Positions 9,083 through 19,825 are shown, counted from the first letter of the stretch. The stretch: DNA of 64,000 bases from an uncultured Arachnia sp. (GCA_947493705.1 CANLSH010000005.1:1-64000); one strand, 5' to 3'. Translations and numbers: made by a program. The notes: generated from the sequence alone by a model not told the origin.

Positions 9083-9894
9083 ACGGCCACCAACGGCTCC
9101 AGCTTTGCAAATCCCTTCGGTCCGATGCCGCTGACCTCCTGCAGATCTGCCACGGAACTGAAACCATCATTGTCATCGCGCCACGCAACGATGGCGGCGG
9201 CCGTCACCGGCCCCACCCCCGGAAGTTCTTCCAACTGGGTGGTCGTGGCGGTGTTGAGGTTCACCGGCGCTCCACTGTCTCCCGAGGATGCTGCACCCGG
9301 TTGCTGCACCACCTCACCCCGCGGGTCTGTCAATGTGCCCACGATCACCTGCTGCCCCTCACCCACGGTGGCGGCAAGATTCAGCTCAGCAGGATCCGCA
9401 TCGGTCAGGAGACCTCCAGCAGCCAGCACCGCATCCTGAACGATGGCTCCTTGTGCCACTGTCACCACCCCGGGTGAGACGACTGCACCGAGAACGTGAA
9501 CACGCACCGAGGTGGGGGAAGGGCTGGCCGACGGGGCAGCCATCGCGGAAGAGAGCGCCACTACTGGCGTCGGCTCAATCGGCACCTGCGACGCCGAACT
9601 CCTTCCCAGAGCCGTCAGGGTGACCACCACGCCGCAGAGCAGTAAGACCAGAACCGCCACCGCTTGGCGGGTGGTCAATGAGAAACGATCAAAAATCCGC
9701 ACTCCCGGCGATCCAGTTGTGGCCAGCGGGGAGTCGAGTTTCCCGGGACTTTGTAGTTCTTCATCTGCCGGCGGATCGGTGGATTCCATGACCGCCCGAC
9801 GCGGGGCACCCAGAGCGGGCTGACCAGCGCTGATGAAGGCCAGGCGAGCTCGCGCCAGTTCGTCATCCAGAGCAGCTTTCGCGGAGGGACTCAT
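9079..9894 (-). CDS. comEA: DNA-binding competence protein ComEA
   Basis: About 271 residues from the ATG at 9894, which has AAGG and a G-run upstream; an earlier ATG at 9984 would add 30 residues. The order is a cytoplasmic N-terminal stretch, one membrane segment (AVAVLVLLLCGVVVTLTAL), an SLBB domain (VHVLGAVVSPGVV onward), a linker, then a helix-hairpin-helix pair (VNLNTATTTQLEELPGVGP and a second HhH near the end). It binds double-stranded DNA outside the membrane and passes it to ComEC. The window contains no pilus or comFC genes, so competence itself is not shown. Confidence 0.95.
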   Translation of the reverse strand: MSPSAKAALDDELARARLAFISAGQPALGAPRRAVMESTDPPADEELQSPGKLDSPLATTGSPGVRIFDRFSLTTRQAVAVLVLLLCGVVVTLTALGRSSASQVPIEPTPVVALSSAMAAPSASPSPTSVRVHVLGAVVSPGVVTVAQGAIVQDAVLAAGGLLTDADPAELNLAATVGEGQQVIVGTLTDPRGEVVQQPGAASSGDSGAPVNLNTATTTQLEELPGVGPVTAAAIVAWRDDNDGFSSVADLQEVSGIGPKGFAKLEPLVAV

Positions 9895-10011
9895 ACCCCC
9901 CACCTTGGGCGGCTGCGGATCGACGTCACCAGAAATGCTGGCAGGTGTGGAAAAGCCAGCCCTCTGTATTCCCAGGACGGCCACCCGTCAGGTTCACATG
10001 GAGAGCACCAT

Positions 10012-12486
10012 CTACTTACCGGGCACCAAACTCAGCATCTTGGGCAGGCGGGCGATGACCTTGGCCACGTCGCGCCCATCCAGGGACCGTTGGACACCTG
10101 CATCGGCCAGAGCCAGCTTCAGGGCACGCTCCTCGTCAATGTCGGCGGGAACGTCGATCTTGCCACGGATCTTGCCCTGGATCTGCACCACCATCGTGAC
10201 CGAGTCCTCCACCATCAGCGAGGGATCAGCCGAGGGCCACTCGCTGTTGGCGATCGACGGGGGAAGGCCCAGGGTCTCCCACATCTCTTCGGCAACATAA
10301 GGAGCCACCAAACTCAGCGACTGAGCCACAAAGGCAGCTGCTTCACGCACAGCCGGGTCACTCCCGCCGGCATCGCCGTCGATGGCCTTGCGCGCAGCAT
10401 TGACCAACTCCATGGTACGAGCCACGGCCACGTTGAAACGCCCGGACTCCACCAGCTGGCTGATCTCGGTGATCGCTTTGTGTGTGGCTCGCCTCAGCGC
10501 CGGATCGCCAGTGGAGAAGTCAATACCCGGGGCGCTGGTCACGTCGGCAGCGATCCGGTAGGCACGCTGCAGGAACTTCAGCGAGGAGGCCGGCGACATG
10601 GTGGCCCAATCAATGTCATCCTCCGGCGGGCCGGCGAAGATGACTGTCAGACGCACCGCATCCACGCCGTATTCATCAATCACCTCGCCCAGATCGACGC
10701 CGTTGCCGAGCGATTTGCTCATGGCCCGGCCATGGTTGATGACCTGGCCCTGATTCAGCAACCGCTGCATGGGTTCGTCAAAAGACACAAGCCCCATGTC
10801 CCGCAGCACTTTGGTGAAGAACCGCATGTAGAGAAGGTGCAGGATGGCATGCTCGACACCGCCCACATACTGGGCCACCGGCATCCAGTTGGCCACGGCC
10901 TCGGGGTCGAAGGGTCCCTTCGTGTAGTGCGGTGAGCAGTAACGGAAGAAGTACCACGACGAGTCCACGAAAGTATCCATGGTGTCGGTGTCCCGCGTCG
11001 CCGGAGCGTTGCACGAGGGACATTCGACGTTGACCCACTCGGTTGCTGATGCAAGCGGGGAGGTGCCCTTCGGGGACAGGGCGGCCCCGCGCAGGTCCGG
11101 GAGCCGGACGGGCAGTTGGTCCTCGGGGACAGGCACCTCCCCGCACTGCGGGCAGTGGATGATCGGGATGGGGCATCCCCAGAAACGCTGGCGGGACAAC
11201 AGCCAGTCGCGCAGCCGGTACTGGATGCTGCCTGTGCCGGCGCCGTCGGCCTCCAATTGCGCGATGATCTTCGAGACGCCGGTGGCCTTGTCGGTCAATC
11301 CGTTGAGCTTGCCCGAGTTCAGGTAGGCGCCATCACCGATGGTGGCCACGCCTGTGCGCGCAGGATCCGTGCCATCCACATCGAGTACCGTGCGGACCGG
11401 CAGGTCATGCGTGCGGGCGAAATCGAGGTCTCGTTGATCATGGGCAGGTACCGCCATGATGGCGCCTGTGCCATAGTCCGCCAACACGTAGTCGGCCGCC
11501 CAGATGGGTACTTTCTCGCCGTTCACGGGGTTGGTGGCCCACGCTCCGAGGAAGACACCGGTCTTGGGCCCCTCTGTGGATTGGCGCAGGATCTCGCTCC
11601 GCTTCCTGGTCTGCTCCGCGTAAGCCTCCAAGGCTGGCCGCTGCTCATCGCTCACCAGTTCCGTCGCCAGTGGAGCATCCGGCGCAACGGCCATGTATGT
11701 GGCCCCGTAGAGAGTGTCGGGCCGTGTGGTGAACACCGTGATGGGCTCGTCGCGACCCTCCACCCGGAACTGCACGTGTGCGCCCTCAGATCGGCCTATC
11801 CAGTTTCGCTGCATGGCCAGGACGTGATCCGGCCAACCACCCTCCAGTTGCGCCATGTCATCCAGCAGCTGGTCGGCGTAGTCCGTGATCCTGAAATACC
11901 ACTGGTTCAGCTTGCGCTTGGTGACTTCGGCGCCGCAGCGCTCACAGTGCCCGGCAATCACCTGCTCGTTGGCCAACACCGTCTGATCGGAGGGGCACCA
12001 GTTGACGGGTGAATCCTTGCGGTACGCCAGCCCCCGCTCCCTGAATTGCAGGAAGAGCCATTGCGTCCAGCGATAGTACTCCTCGTCGGATGTGTGCAGC
12101 CTGCGCGACCAGTCGAGAGACAGACCGTAGCGACGGAAGGAGCGCGCCTGGGTCTCAATGTTGTTGTAGGTCCACGTGGCCGGATGGGTGTTGGCACGAA
12201 TGGCCGCGTTCTCCGCCGGCAACCCGAAGGAGTCCCAGCCAATGGGATGCATCACATCAAAGCCCTGCAGGCGCCAGAAGCGCGACAGCACGTCGCCCAT
12301 CGCGTAGGCCTCAGCGTGACCCATATGGAGGTCTCCGGAGGGGTAGGGGAACATGTCGAGCACGTAGCGGCGCTCACTGGTTCCGTCATCCCGGGGCCGG
12401 AAGGTCTCGTCCTCCTCCCAGAATGCCTGCCACTTCTCCTGGGCCTGCACCCTGTCGTAGGTTCTCTGATCCACGTCCTGGCTCAC
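10012..12486 (-). CDS. leuS: Leucyl-tRNA synthetase
   Basis: 824 residues, the normal bacterial length. The HIGH motif is HMGH (residues 54-57, in [14 protein letters not shown]). The KMSKS loop is AMSKS (about residues 586-590). The CP1 editing insertion ([14 protein letters not shown]) and zinc-binding cysteines ([13 protein letters not shown]) are visible. The C-terminal domain ends [14 protein letters not shown] start with GAGGAG 8 nt upstream. It charges tRNA-Leu and edits misacylated products. No T-box leader is visible upstream. Confidence 0.98.
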   Translation of the reverse strand: MSQDVDQRTYDRVQAQEKWQAFWEEDETFRPRDDGTSERRYVLDMFPYPSGDLHMGHAEAYAMGDVLSRFWRLQGFDVMHPIGWDSFGLPAENAAIRANTHPATWTYNNIETQARSFRRYGLSLDWSRRLHTSDEEYYRWTQWLFLQFRERGLAYRKDSPVNWCPSDQTVLANEQVIAGHCERCGAEVTKRKLNQWYFRITDYADQLLDDMAQLEGGWPDHVLAMQRNWIGRSEGAHVQFRVEGRDEPITVFTTRPDTLYGATYMAVAPDAPLATELVSDEQRPALEAYAEQTRKRSEILRQSTEGPKTGVFLGAWATNPVNGEKVPIWAADYVLADYGTGAIMAVPAHDQRDLDFARTHDLPVRTVLDVDGTDPARTGVATIGDGAYLNSGKLNGLTDKATGVSKIIAQLEADGAGTGSIQYRLRDWLLSRQRFWGCPIPIIHCPQCGEVPVPEDQLPVRLPDLRGAALSPKGTSPLASATEWVNVECPSCNAPATRDTDTMDTFVDSSWYFFRYCSPHYTKGPFDPEAVANWMPVAQYVGGVEHAILHLLYMRFFTKVLRDMGLVSFDEPMQRLLNQGQVINHGRAMSKSLGNGVDLGEVIDEYGVDAVRLTVIFAGPPEDDIDWATMSPASSLKFLQRAYRIAADVTSAPGIDFSTGDPALRRATHKAITEISQLVESGRFNVAVARTMELVNAARKAIDGDAGGSDPAVREAAAFVAQSLSLVAPYVAEEMWETLGLPPSIANSEWPSADPSLMVEDSVTMVVQIQGKIRGKIDVPADIDEERALKLALADAGVQRSLDGRDVAKVIARLPKMLSLVPGK

Positions 12487-12535
12487 GAACTGCTCCTCTG
12501 GAAATCTTGCATCACATGTCTGCGGCGCATTCCCG

Positions 12536-12575
12536 GATTCCGGAATCTCCTCGCGCCGCGTGATCGATCAATATA
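12536..12575 (-). promoter_or_regulatory. Possible leuS promoter and palindrome
   Basis: On the minus strand TATATT (12575-12570) resembles a -10 box. About 25 bp further downstream lies the perfect 12-bp palindrome GATTCCGGAATC (12536-12547). Both are in the 128-bp gap upstream of leuS. The -35 assignment is unclear, so this is tentative. Confidence 0.3.
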
Positions 12576-12614
12576 CCGTCGCGCCAGCGTGCGTCCCTCA
12601 ACGTGTGCGCTCGT

Positions 12615-13535
12615 TCACTCGGAGAGAAAGGTCTCCAGCTCCGCGGTGGTGGGCGGGTTGGCGCCTTTGCGCCCACAAACCAGGGCTGCTGAGGCTGCGC
12701 CCCTTCGCAGAGCAGCTTCCAGATCCATGGGATCGACGGCGTAGGCGGAGAGGAAGCCCGCCATGAAGGTGTCACCGGCACCGACGGTGTCAACAAGATT
12801 CACGTGGTGCCCCGGGACGCGAACCTGTCGACCGTCAGGCTTGATGGCCACTGCGCCGTCGGGGCCAAGCGTCACGATGAACATGCTCAATTCGTGTTCG
12901 ATCACCCAGGCCTCGGCGTAGGACAGTGGATCGTCATCATCCACGAGCCAGTTGATGTCATCGTCGCTGGCCTTGACTATGCCGCCACCGGAACCCACCG
13001 CCGCCATCAGGTCAGTGACGGTGGCGAAGTACGCGGCGCGGTCCGGTTGGACAGTGGGTCTGATGTTGATGTCGTAGCTGACCGCCGCCGGTGTGGATGT
13101 GACGAAATCAAGCAGGGGTTTGACGCCCTTGCCGACGACGGCAGCGATGGAGCCGAAGTGCAGCCAATCCTCGTCCCCCAGTGTGGGAAACTCGTGTGGC
13201 TGCCACCCGAAGTTGGATGTGCCATCGAAGTGGAACGCGTACTGGGCCTTGCCGTCATCATCCAGCGAGACGACAGCCAGTGATGTGGGATCTGTCGTCC
13301 GGACCGCCAGATCAAGGCCGACGTCATTGGTCTCAAGATAATTCTCGATCTGATCACCGAAGGCATCTCCACCGAGCCGTCCCAAAAACTGAACTTCCTC
13401 GTCCAGCCGCTGGAGTGCCACAGCAGTGTTCATGGGGCCGCCACCCGCCAGTGCAGTCCACAGGGTCTCCGCAGGGGAGACCTCCTCCGCAGGCAGTATG
13501 TCAATCAACGCCTCACCACACACCACGAATCGCAT
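12615..13535 (-). CDS. PfkB-family carbohydrate kinase (fructokinase-like)
   Basis: 306 residues with the ribokinase fold. The N-terminal signature is GGGPMNTAVALQRL and the C-terminal signature DTVGAGDTFMAGF holds the catalytic Asp. It phosphorylates a sugar hydroxyl with ATP. Similarity of the opening segment (VVCGEALIDILP) and size suggests fructokinase, but ribokinase-like alternatives remain. ATG start. It lies downstream of DUF4192 on the same strand, and a 9-bp hairpin between them (13549-13575) may weaken read-through. No transporter gene is adjacent. Confidence 0.85.
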   Translation of the reverse strand: MRFVVCGEALIDILPAEEVSPAETLWTALAGGGPMNTAVALQRLDEEVQFLGRLGGDAFGDQIENYLETNDVGLDLAVRTTDPTSLAVVSLDDDGKAQYAFHFDGTSNFGWQPHEFPTLGDEDWLHFGSIAAVVGKGVKPLLDFVTSTPAAVSYDINIRPTVQPDRAAYFATVTDLMAAVGSGGGIVKASDDDINWLVDDDDPLSYAEAWVIEHELSMFIVTLGPDGAVAIKPDGRQVRVPGHHVNLVDTVGAGDTFMAGFLSAYAVDPMDLEAALRRGAASAALVCGRKGANPPTTAELETFLSE

Positions 13536-13548
13536 GTCACCACTCTAC

Positions 13549-13575
13549 GGCTGTGGGTGAGCGTTCCCCACAGCC
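13549..13575 (-). terminator. Hairpin between DUF4192 and pfkB genes
   Basis: GGCTGTGGG (13549-13557) pairs perfectly with CCCACAGCC (13567-13575) around a 9-nt loop. There is no T-tract on the transcribed (minus) direction, so it is a hairpin of uncertain terminator activity. Confidence 0.4.
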
Positions 13576-13582
13576 ACTTGAG

Positions 13583-14512
13583 TCACCCATCCCATTTCTT
13601 CGGAGGAACGGCTTGCTTGTGCATCTCTGTGAGCACTCCCATCAGTGGATGCTGGGGGTCAAGAGCTTCGAGTTGACCCACACAGTCGCTCTGTTGCGCG
13701 CCCTCGCCGTCGAGCCAGCACGCCAGAGCGAGGAGTGACACCACATTCGCGGCGATGGCGGGACTGCTTGCCCGTCGTGCTTCAGCCAGCCGCAGCCGCA
13801 GCCGCGGGGCCGCCTCCCTGGTCAATCGTGCCAGCACCTCGGCGAAGTGTTCCTCCTCCTGCAACAGCACGGCGAAATCGACCGCATCGGTCCCCAGAGG
13901 GTCTGGATTGTCCATGTGACGCGCCAACATCGCCCAACGTTGTTCCCCGGTCAACGCTTCAAGCTTCCCTGCTGAGGACACAACTGCCTTCTCGATCCCT
14001 GCCATGGCAGCCTCCTCTGCCGGTTGCACTTCTGCGACGGCGTCCTCCCTGGACGCCGTGACGTTCAGCCCGGAATACACGGCTTGGGCAGCAAAGTTGC
14101 TGGAGGCGTAGGAATAGGAGAAGCCTTCGGGTGGGAGCAGGAGCCCCGGGTGGGCGTACCAGAATCGATCACCATCCGTCACCAACGCCTCGGCCACAAT
14201 GTCCTCCCCGATCACACCCACGAGCTCCTCGACGGCGATGGCGGCGGCCTCCGTGTCAGCGCTGTACGCGAGAACAGCCACAGAGCACCCCTCACAGCGA
14301 CTGATGGCATGTTCCAGCTGTTCCGCGACATCGCCGAAGGTGAATCCAGAAGCGAACCAGTCAAGATCCATGCGGGCGCAGAATTCCACCCGGGATCCAC
14401 GCACACCCAGCACCACGCAGGATTCTCGCGGGTGGAAGCCCAGCATGATGACGGGGATGGCCAGTAGGTCAGCGCTCGTGGAGCCGCGCAGTCGTATTGT
14501 TTCAGTGCTCAT
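13583..14512 (-). CDS. DUF4192 domain protein
   Basis: 309 residues matching the actinobacterial DUF4192 family. The N-terminus SADLLAIPVIMLGFHPRESC and the core (VEFCARMDLDW, then SYASSNFAAQAVY) are typical. No membrane segments are seen. The function is unknown for the family. ATG start preceded by AAGGGG. It is divergent from the membrane-anchored gene at 14601. Confidence 0.85.
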   Translation of the reverse strand: MSTETIRLRGSTSADLLAIPVIMLGFHPRESCVVLGVRGSRVEFCARMDLDWFASGFTFGDVAEQLEHAISRCEGCSVAVLAYSADTEAAAIAVEELVGVIGEDIVAEALVTDGDRFWYAHPGLLLPPEGFSYSYASSNFAAQAVYSGLNVTASREDAVAEVQPAEEAAMAGIEKAVVSSAGKLEALTGEQRWAMLARHMDNPDPLGTDAVDFAVLLQEEEHFAEVLARLTREAAPRLRLRLAEARRASSPAIAANVVSLLALACWLDGEGAQQSDCVGQLEALDPQHPLMGVLTEMHKQAVPPKKWDG

Positions 14513-14600
14513 ATCCCCTTGTTTCGTCGGTTGGCCACATCACTGACCACACTGCAGAGCCTCCAGTGGAAAACTCCTGTGTCACGTCGAAAGGAGCCGC

Positions 14601-15305
14601 GTGGGTATCGTTGTCAGCATCATGAGCAATCAGCAGTGGCCGCCACCGGGTGGGAATGGCCCGCCGCCGAGTCCCGACAACCGTTCACCGTGGTCACGAC
14701 CCGACACCCGCTGGTCCCCACAGAACTACAAGGACACGGCGGGCAGAGATCCCAGGCTTCCTTTCGGCCAGGGCACTGAGCCGGCACAGGCCCCGGACAT
14801 GCGTCAGTTCGAGCCCCCACCGCGCACCGACAAAAAGACACTGTGGCTGGGTATCTCCATCGTTGCTGCCATCCTGGCTATCGTGCTCGTCCTGCAGTTC
14901 ACGGGCGGTTTCTCATCTCCCGAACCAACCATCAGCCCCACCCCGAGCACGCAGCCGTCTCCGGAGCCCTCGCTGTCACCGGCGATCGCTGGAGGCACCG
15001 CCATCCCCTTTGAGGGCAACGGAACTGGTCTCTTCGAAATCCTTTCGCAGGAGTGGACAGCCGAGGGGTTGTTCATCGACTATCGCATCAGCCTCGACGA
15101 GGGACAGGGAGAACGGAGCTTCTCGCTCTACATGTTCACCAATGCGACGCTGGCGGTGGCAGATCCACTCAATTACGAACTGGTCACCGTCAGATCCGGA
15201 GAAGCGTTCACCGGCACCGTTCAGTTCGCTGTGGAGCGCGGCAGGGGCACGTTGGTGCTCTCAAGCTTCAGTACCGCGCTGGCGGCTCTTGACATCACGG
15301 GGTGA
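14601..15305 (+). CDS. Membrane-anchored protein with Pro/Ser-rich linkers, unknown function
   Basis: 234 residues from GTG 14601 (AAGGAG 4 nt upstream), or 227 from ATG 14622, which lacks a ribosome-binding site. The N-terminal 75 residues are Pro/Gln/Arg-rich and probably cytoplasmic. One membrane helix follows (LWLGISIVAAILAIVLVLQF), then a PEPTISPTPSTQPSPEPSL linker and a soluble outer domain of about 100 residues resembling small beta-sandwich (DUF4352-like) domains. No catalytic motif is visible. Its last 45 bp overlap the convergent gene at 15261. Confidence 0.7.
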   Translation: MGIVVSIMSNQQWPPPGGNGPPPSPDNRSPWSRPDTRWSPQNYKDTAGRDPRLPFGQGTEPAQAPDMRQFEPPPRTDKKTLWLGISIVAAILAIVLVLQFTGGFSSPEPTISPTPSTQPSPEPSLSPAIAGGTAIPFEGNGTGLFEILSQEWTAEGLFIDYRISLDEGQGERSFSLYMFTNATLAVADPLNYELVTVRSGEAFTGTVQFAVERGRGTLVLSSFSTALAALDITG

Positions 15306-16283
15306 GTCCGCGGCCTCACCGGAGCCCTGCGGGTCCACCATCTGCAGTGCATGCGCGGTAGCGAGCGCCTCGGCCGCTTCTTCTGCCGCTTGTCGACGTT
15401 CCTCCACCGCATCGGGGTGGTCGCGAGACAGCAGAACCACTCCGTAGACCGCGACCGCTCCGGAGACAACCATGCCGATGCTGGGACCAAAACTCATGCC
15501 GGAGCCCTCCCCCAGCACCACGAGTCCGAAAACCACGGCAACGAAGGGATCCACCGTCGTCATGGTACCCACGGTGATCTCAGCCGGACCCGACGCGTAG
15601 CCCTGCTGAATCATCCACACGCCGAGGCCGTAGCAGGCAAGCATGAACGCAATCACCGTGAGGACACGCCAGTCAAGGAGGGAGAAACCGTCGCTCTGGA
15701 CCAGGTTGATGGCAGCCTTCATCATCCCGGAAGCCAGCCCGTAGAAGATGGCGCCGACGGAGGACCACAGCATGGCTTTGGCCCACGAGGCAGCTTTGGT
15801 GGCGACGAAGGAGAGAATCGCGCACAGCGCACAGACGACGACGAAGGAGATCAGGATGGGGTTGAACTCGAATTCCTTCTCCCCCGTCGCAAACAGGGAG
15901 GAGAAGATGGTGAAGCCAACAACACCGACGACGGTGACCGACACGGCCGACCAGATGCGCCGCGGGATCTGATGCCCGTGAATCTTGGCGGCCAGAAGGA
16001 CCGACCACGGCACAGCCAGGATCCCGACGGGCTGGACGACCGTCACGGGCGCCATGCTGAGCGCGATCAGGTGGAAGGCTGCACCGCTGAAGACGAGCAA
16101 CAGCCCAAGCAGCCATTTGCGGATGAGGAAGAGACGGAGCATTCCGCCCAGGCTGAGCCGGTTCGACGATGTCTTCCCCGACGGATCAAAAGTCCCCTTC
16201 ACACCCAGGTGTTGCAACGTCGCGCCGCTGGCGAAAAGGAACGATCCGATGACCTGCAGGCCAATCGCGATGGCGATGTTCAC
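15261..16283 (-). CDS. DMT-superfamily (EamA-like / DUF-type) membrane protein
   Basis: About 340 residues from the GTG at 16283, which has GGAAGG 8 nt upstream; the ATG at 16346 has no ribosome-binding site. About nine hydrophobic segments are seen, beginning NIAIAIGLQVIGSFLFASGA and including APVTVVQPVGILAVPWSVLL and EITVGTMTTVDPFVAVVFG, typical of drug/metabolite (DMT) transporters and NIPA-like proteins. The C-terminal tail of about 50 residues is charged and Ala/Glu-rich. The substrate is unknown. The 3' 45 bp overlap the opposite gene. Confidence 0.8.
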   Translation of the reverse strand: MNIAIAIGLQVIGSFLFASGATLQHLGVKGTFDPSGKTSSNRLSLGGMLRLFLIRKWLLGLLLVFSGAAFHLIALSMAPVTVVQPVGILAVPWSVLLAAKIHGHQIPRRIWSAVSVTVVGVVGFTIFSSLFATGEKEFEFNPILISFVVVCALCAILSFVATKAASWAKAMLWSSVGAIFYGLASGMMKAAINLVQSDGFSLLDWRVLTVIAFMLACYGLGVWMIQQGYASGPAEITVGTMTTVDPFVAVVFGLVVLGEGSGMSFGPSIGMVVSGAVAVYGVVLLSRDHPDAVEERRQAAEEAAEALATAHALQMVDPQGSGEAADSPRDVKSRQRGTEA

Positions 16284-16380
16284 AAAAGTTGCCTTCCGCT
16301 GGACAGGGGTGCGCGAGTTCGACGATAGCCGAAGGCTGCCGGCCATCAGTCAATCGGGGGTCTCCTTGGTGGTGTGAGGA

Positions 16381-17577
16381 TTATCCCTGGTAGACGATGA
16401 CCTTGTCGCCGGTCCTGGTTGCGTCGAACAGGGACGAGACTGCGTCCTTGTCGCGGACGTTGACGCAGCCGTGCGACGAACCGTTGTAGCCGCGGGCCTT
16501 GAAGTCGGCCGAGAAGTGAACAGCCTGGCCGCCGGAGAAGAAGAGCGCGTAGGGCATCGCCGTGTCATACAGACTGGAAACGTGGTTCTTGGATTTCCAG
16601 TTCACAGCGAATGCCCCGTTGCGCGTCGGCGTGAGTTCTGAGCCGAAGCGCACATCCATGGACAGACGAATCTCGCCATCCACCACCCATGCGAGCCTGC
16701 GCTGCGACTTTGAGATGCACACCACACGACCGCTCAGACATCTGTCGTCCAGCGTCATGGCACTGGACTTGGGCTTCTTCACAACGTTGTTCAGTTCATC
16801 CGTCGTGGGCTTGCGCGTCATCGCCTTCAGCCGATCCATTGTCAATTGATCCACCTCACCCGTCACGGGAATCTCTCGCTTGGCCTGAAACCCTTCGACA
16901 GCCGCCACCGTCACCGGACCGTAGTTGCCCGTGATCGATGCGTCGAACCAGGCGATCTGCTTCAAGCGTGCCTGCAGGTCCTTGACGTCATCCCCCGCAC
17001 TGTCGGGCCCCAGCAACGCTGGCCCGGGAGTGAGGATGTTGTACATCTCGTCACGGCTGGGTGACCTGGACATCTCAAGCAGTCGCGCCCATGTCGTTTC
17101 GTCCACGAAACCGAGTGCAGGCAACCCCCGCTTGGTCTGGAACCCCTCCACGGCAAGCTGCGTCTGCTCGCCGAAGGAGTCGGTGATCTTGCCCTCGAAC
17201 CAGTCCAGCTGCAGCAAGCGATGCTGCAACTCGCGCACGGTATCCCCGGTGTCACCGGGTTCGATCAGAGCCTCCGGCAGCGCGGTCTCCGAGGGAGTGC
17301 TGGTGGTCACAGGCTCCGTGGGGGTGGGTGCGGGTTCGCTCGGCGTCGCGGTCATGCCCGGCGATCCAGCCGTGCCAGACTCACTCTCCTGCTGAGTTGC
17401 TGTCTCCTCCGGGATCGAGGTTTCCGTCGACGCGATGTCAGCGGGGGCGCTCTCGATGGGAACAACGGCGCTTGTGGTGAGCTCACTGTCCACCGTGGCG
17501 GACATCGGCGCCGGTGCGCAGGCGCTCACTCCGAACAGCAGGGTCAGCGCGAGCGTCACTCGTCGCAACATCGTCAC
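16381..17577 (-). CDS. L,D-transpeptidase lipoprotein with two peptidoglycan-binding domains
   Basis: About 398 residues from GTG 17577 (GAGG 7 nt upstream); ATG 17571 is the alternative. A lipoprotein signal peptide ends in the lipobox GVSAC. A Ser/Thr/Pro/Glu-rich linker follows, then two PG_binding_1 domains (GDTGDTVRELQHRLLQLDWF and the homologous SAGDDVKDLQARLKQIAWFD). The C-terminal YkuD domain has the HFS...SHGCVNVRD motif with catalytic Cys about 371. It probably makes 3-3 crosslinks or attaches protein to peptidoglycan at the outer membrane face. It is divergent from the DUF1846 gene; the 196-bp gap shows no obvious motif. Confidence 0.92.
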   Translation of the reverse strand: MTMLRRVTLALTLLFGVSACAPAPMSATVDSELTTSAVVPIESAPADIASTETSIPEETATQQESESGTAGSPGMTATPSEPAPTPTEPVTTSTPSETALPEALIEPGDTGDTVRELQHRLLQLDWFEGKITDSFGEQTQLAVEGFQTKRGLPALGFVDETTWARLLEMSRSPSRDEMYNILTPGPALLGPDSAGDDVKDLQARLKQIAWFDASITGNYGPVTVAAVEGFQAKREIPVTGEVDQLTMDRLKAMTRKPTTDELNNVVKKPKSSAMTLDDRCLSGRVVCISKSQRRLAWVVDGEIRLSMDVRFGSELTPTRNGAFAVNWKSKNHVSSLYDTAMPYALFFSGGQAVHFSADFKARGYNGSSHGCVNVRDKDAVSSLFDATRTGDKVIVYQG

Positions 17578-17773
17578 GTATTCACCTCGGGATGCGGGGG
17601 AGCTGGTTGACCGACGCCAATCTAGCGGCTGAGCACAAACCCAGTCCATCACCTCACACTGCCAGAGAACCGTGTCGCGACTCCTGGCCATCAGTTCCCG
17701 CATCCGAAGACCCTCTGACTTCGCGTCGTGCAATCTCATCTCGGTATGCTCCGCTCGGAGGTGGGCGACAAGT

Positions 17774-19264
17774 ATGCACACGAACGGATTCGACCGCGAG
17801 AAGTATCTTGAGTTGCAGTCCCACTGGATTGATGTGCGTCGGAAGCAGTTCGGCGGCAAGCTCTACCTCGAACTTGGCGGCAAACTGTTCGACGATTTGC
17901 ATGCCTCCCGCGTGTTGCCCGGTTTCACCCCCGACAACAAGGTGGAGATGCTGGCCAAGCTCAAGGATGACCTCGAAATCATCGTGGTGGTCAGCGCCCG
18001 CGATCTTGCACGCAACAAAATTCGGGCGGATCATGGAATCTCCTACGACGAGGACGTCCTTCGCCTCGTCGACGGATTCAGATCCCGAGGACTGTATGTG
18101 GGCAGTGTGGTCATCTCACGGATGGCCGAGGACAATGGCCATGCCCGCGCTTTCAAACGAAAGCTGGAGAAACTCGGGCTGAAGGTCTATCGCCACTACC
18201 CCATCAAGGGGTACCCGAACGACATCCCCCGTATCGTGAGCGAGCATGGGTATGGCAAGAACGACTACGTCGAGACCGCCCGGGACGTCGTCGTTGTCAC
18301 GGGCCCGGGCCCCGGCAGCGGCAAGATGGCCACCTGCCTGTCGCAGATGTATCACGATCATGCCCGGGGCATTCGCTCCGGCTATGCGAAGTTCGAGACC
18401 TTCCCCATCTGGAACCTGCCGCTCGATCACCCCGTGAACGTCGCTTACGAAGCCGCCACGGCGGACCTCGATGATGTCAACATGATTGACCCATTTCATC
18501 TGGCGGCTCACGGCGAACAGGTGGTCAGCTACAACCGCGACGTCGAGATCTTCCCCGTGCTGAATCTTCTGTTTGAGCGGATCCTGGGTGAGTCCCCCTA
18601 CAAATCGCCCACCGATATGGGCGTGAACATGGCGGGGTATTGCATCTCCGACGATGAGGTGTGCCGTCGAGCCTCCGAACAGGAGGTCATCCGCCGCTGG
18701 TACGCGGCCGCGGTCAGTGAGAAGCAGGACCAACTGGAGCCGACCGAGTCAGACCAGATTGCGCTGCTGATGAGTTCGCTGGGCATCAGCGGCAAGGATC
18801 GTCCTGTGGTGGCTCCCGCTCTGCGGGTGGCTCGAACCACCCAGGCGCCAGCTGCAGCGATCGAGCTGCCGGACGGTCGCATCATCACGGGAAAAACCTC
18901 ACCGCTACTGGGGGCTTGTTCAGCCATGCTCCTCGATGCTCTCAAGGCGCTGGCCGGTATCGACGACGACACCAAGTTGCTCTCGCCCGAAGCGATCGAA
19001 CCCATTCAGGAACTCAAGACGCAGCATCTGGGGAGCAAAAACCCTCGCCTCCACACCGACGAGGTGCTCATCGCTCTCGCCGTCAGCGCCAATGCTGATC
19101 CGCACGCACGGCGAGCTCTGGCCGAGCTGCAGCACCTTCGCGGCTGCGACGCCCACTCCGCCGTGATTCTCGGCCCTGTGGACCGGGCCATCCTCCGCAA
19201 CCTGGGTGTTCTCGTCACGAGCGAACCGCTGTACTCGACCAAAAACCTTTATCGCAAGCGGTGA
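17774..19264 (+). CDS. DUF1846 family protein
   Basis: 496 residues from ATG 17774, the usual family length. The opening ([12 protein letters not shown]) and [20 protein letters not shown] are typical, as is the P-loop-like [20 protein letters not shown]. Structures of the family show Rossmann-like folds, but no established function is known to me. The intact glycine-rich loop suggests nucleotide binding. GGAGG upstream supports the start. It is convergent with the PTS IIA gene; 46 bp separate them. Confidence 0.88.
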   Translation: MHTNGFDREKYLELQSHWIDVRRKQFGGKLYLELGGKLFDDLHASRVLPGFTPDNKVEMLAKLKDDLEIIVVVSARDLARNKIRADHGISYDEDVLRLVDGFRSRGLYVGSVVISRMAEDNGHARAFKRKLEKLGLKVYRHYPIKGYPNDIPRIVSEHGYGKNDYVETARDVVVVTGPGPGSGKMATCLSQMYHDHARGIRSGYAKFETFPIWNLPLDHPVNVAYEAATADLDDVNMIDPFHLAAHGEQVVSYNRDVEIFPVLNLLFERILGESPYKSPTDMGVNMAGYCISDDEVCRRASEQEVIRRWYAAAVSEKQDQLEPTESDQIALLMSSLGISGKDRPVVAPALRVARTTQAPAAAIELPDGRIITGKTSPLLGACSAMLLDALKALAGIDDDTKLLSPEAIEPIQELKTQHLGSKNPRLHTDEVLIALAVSANADPHARRALAELQHLRGCDAHSAVILGPVDRAILRNLGVLVTSEPLYSTKNLYRKR

Positions 19265-19310
19265 GCCGGGAAATCGGAGCGAGTCACCTCTCTCCGGGGG
19301 GTTGCCTGCA

Positions 19311-19784
19311 CTACTTCATCACCGTGAGGACAGGTCCTCCCGATGAGTCGAGATCTGCTTGTGATGGCTTGAACTCAGCGCCGTTGGTGAGGACGACCGG
19401 CGTCATCATCGACGGCACCTGGGGTGTGACGGTCTCCAGATCCACCGTGATGATGAGGTCGCCAACGGCCACATTGGCCCCCGCCGACATCTCCGAGCTG
19501 AAGCCCTCCCCCTTCAACTTCACCGTGTCGATCCCGACGTGGACCAGCACTTCGAGCCCCTCCTCCGACCGGATGGCATAGGCGTGCAGTGTGTCTGCGA
19601 TCAGGACCAGCTCTCCGGCAATGGGTGCGACGAACTTCCCGTCTGCCGGATCGACGGCAAACCCATCTCCCAGGATTTTTTGGGCAAATACAGGATCCGG
19701 CACATCCTCCATACGCATCAAACGACCTGCCACGGGGGCGAACACCTCGATTCCCGCCTTCTTCTTCCGTCCGAACAAAGCCAT
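19311..19784 (-). CDS. PTS glucose-family IIA component
   Basis: 157 residues, a full EIIA-Glc-type domain. The HAYAI His (67) and the phosphorylated His 82 in VHVGIDTVKL correspond to the paired active-site histidines of E. coli IIA-Glc. It takes phosphate from HPr and passes it to the IIB domain. ATG start with AAGGAG upstream, 41 bp downstream of the IICB gene on the same strand, so the two form an operon. Confidence 0.95.
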   Translation of the reverse strand: MALFGRKKKAGIEVFAPVAGRLMRMEDVPDPVFAQKILGDGFAVDPADGKFVAPIAGELVLIADTLHAYAIRSEEGLEVLVHVGIDTVKLKGEGFSSEMSAGANVAVGDLIITVDLETVTPQVPSMMTPVVLTNGAEFKPSQADLDSSGGPVLTVMK

Positions 19785-19825
19785 GACTATTCTCCTTCTT
19801 CATTGACGACCACGGGTGTGATCTC

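Noticed and set aside
12487..12614. T-box leader upstream of leuS
   Set aside because: Only 128 bp long, with no T-box consensus or specifier stem.
15351..16328. 325-codon open frame on the plus strand
   Set aside because: Antisense to the DMT-family membrane protein, with low-complexity His/Asp/Arg content and no homology recognised.
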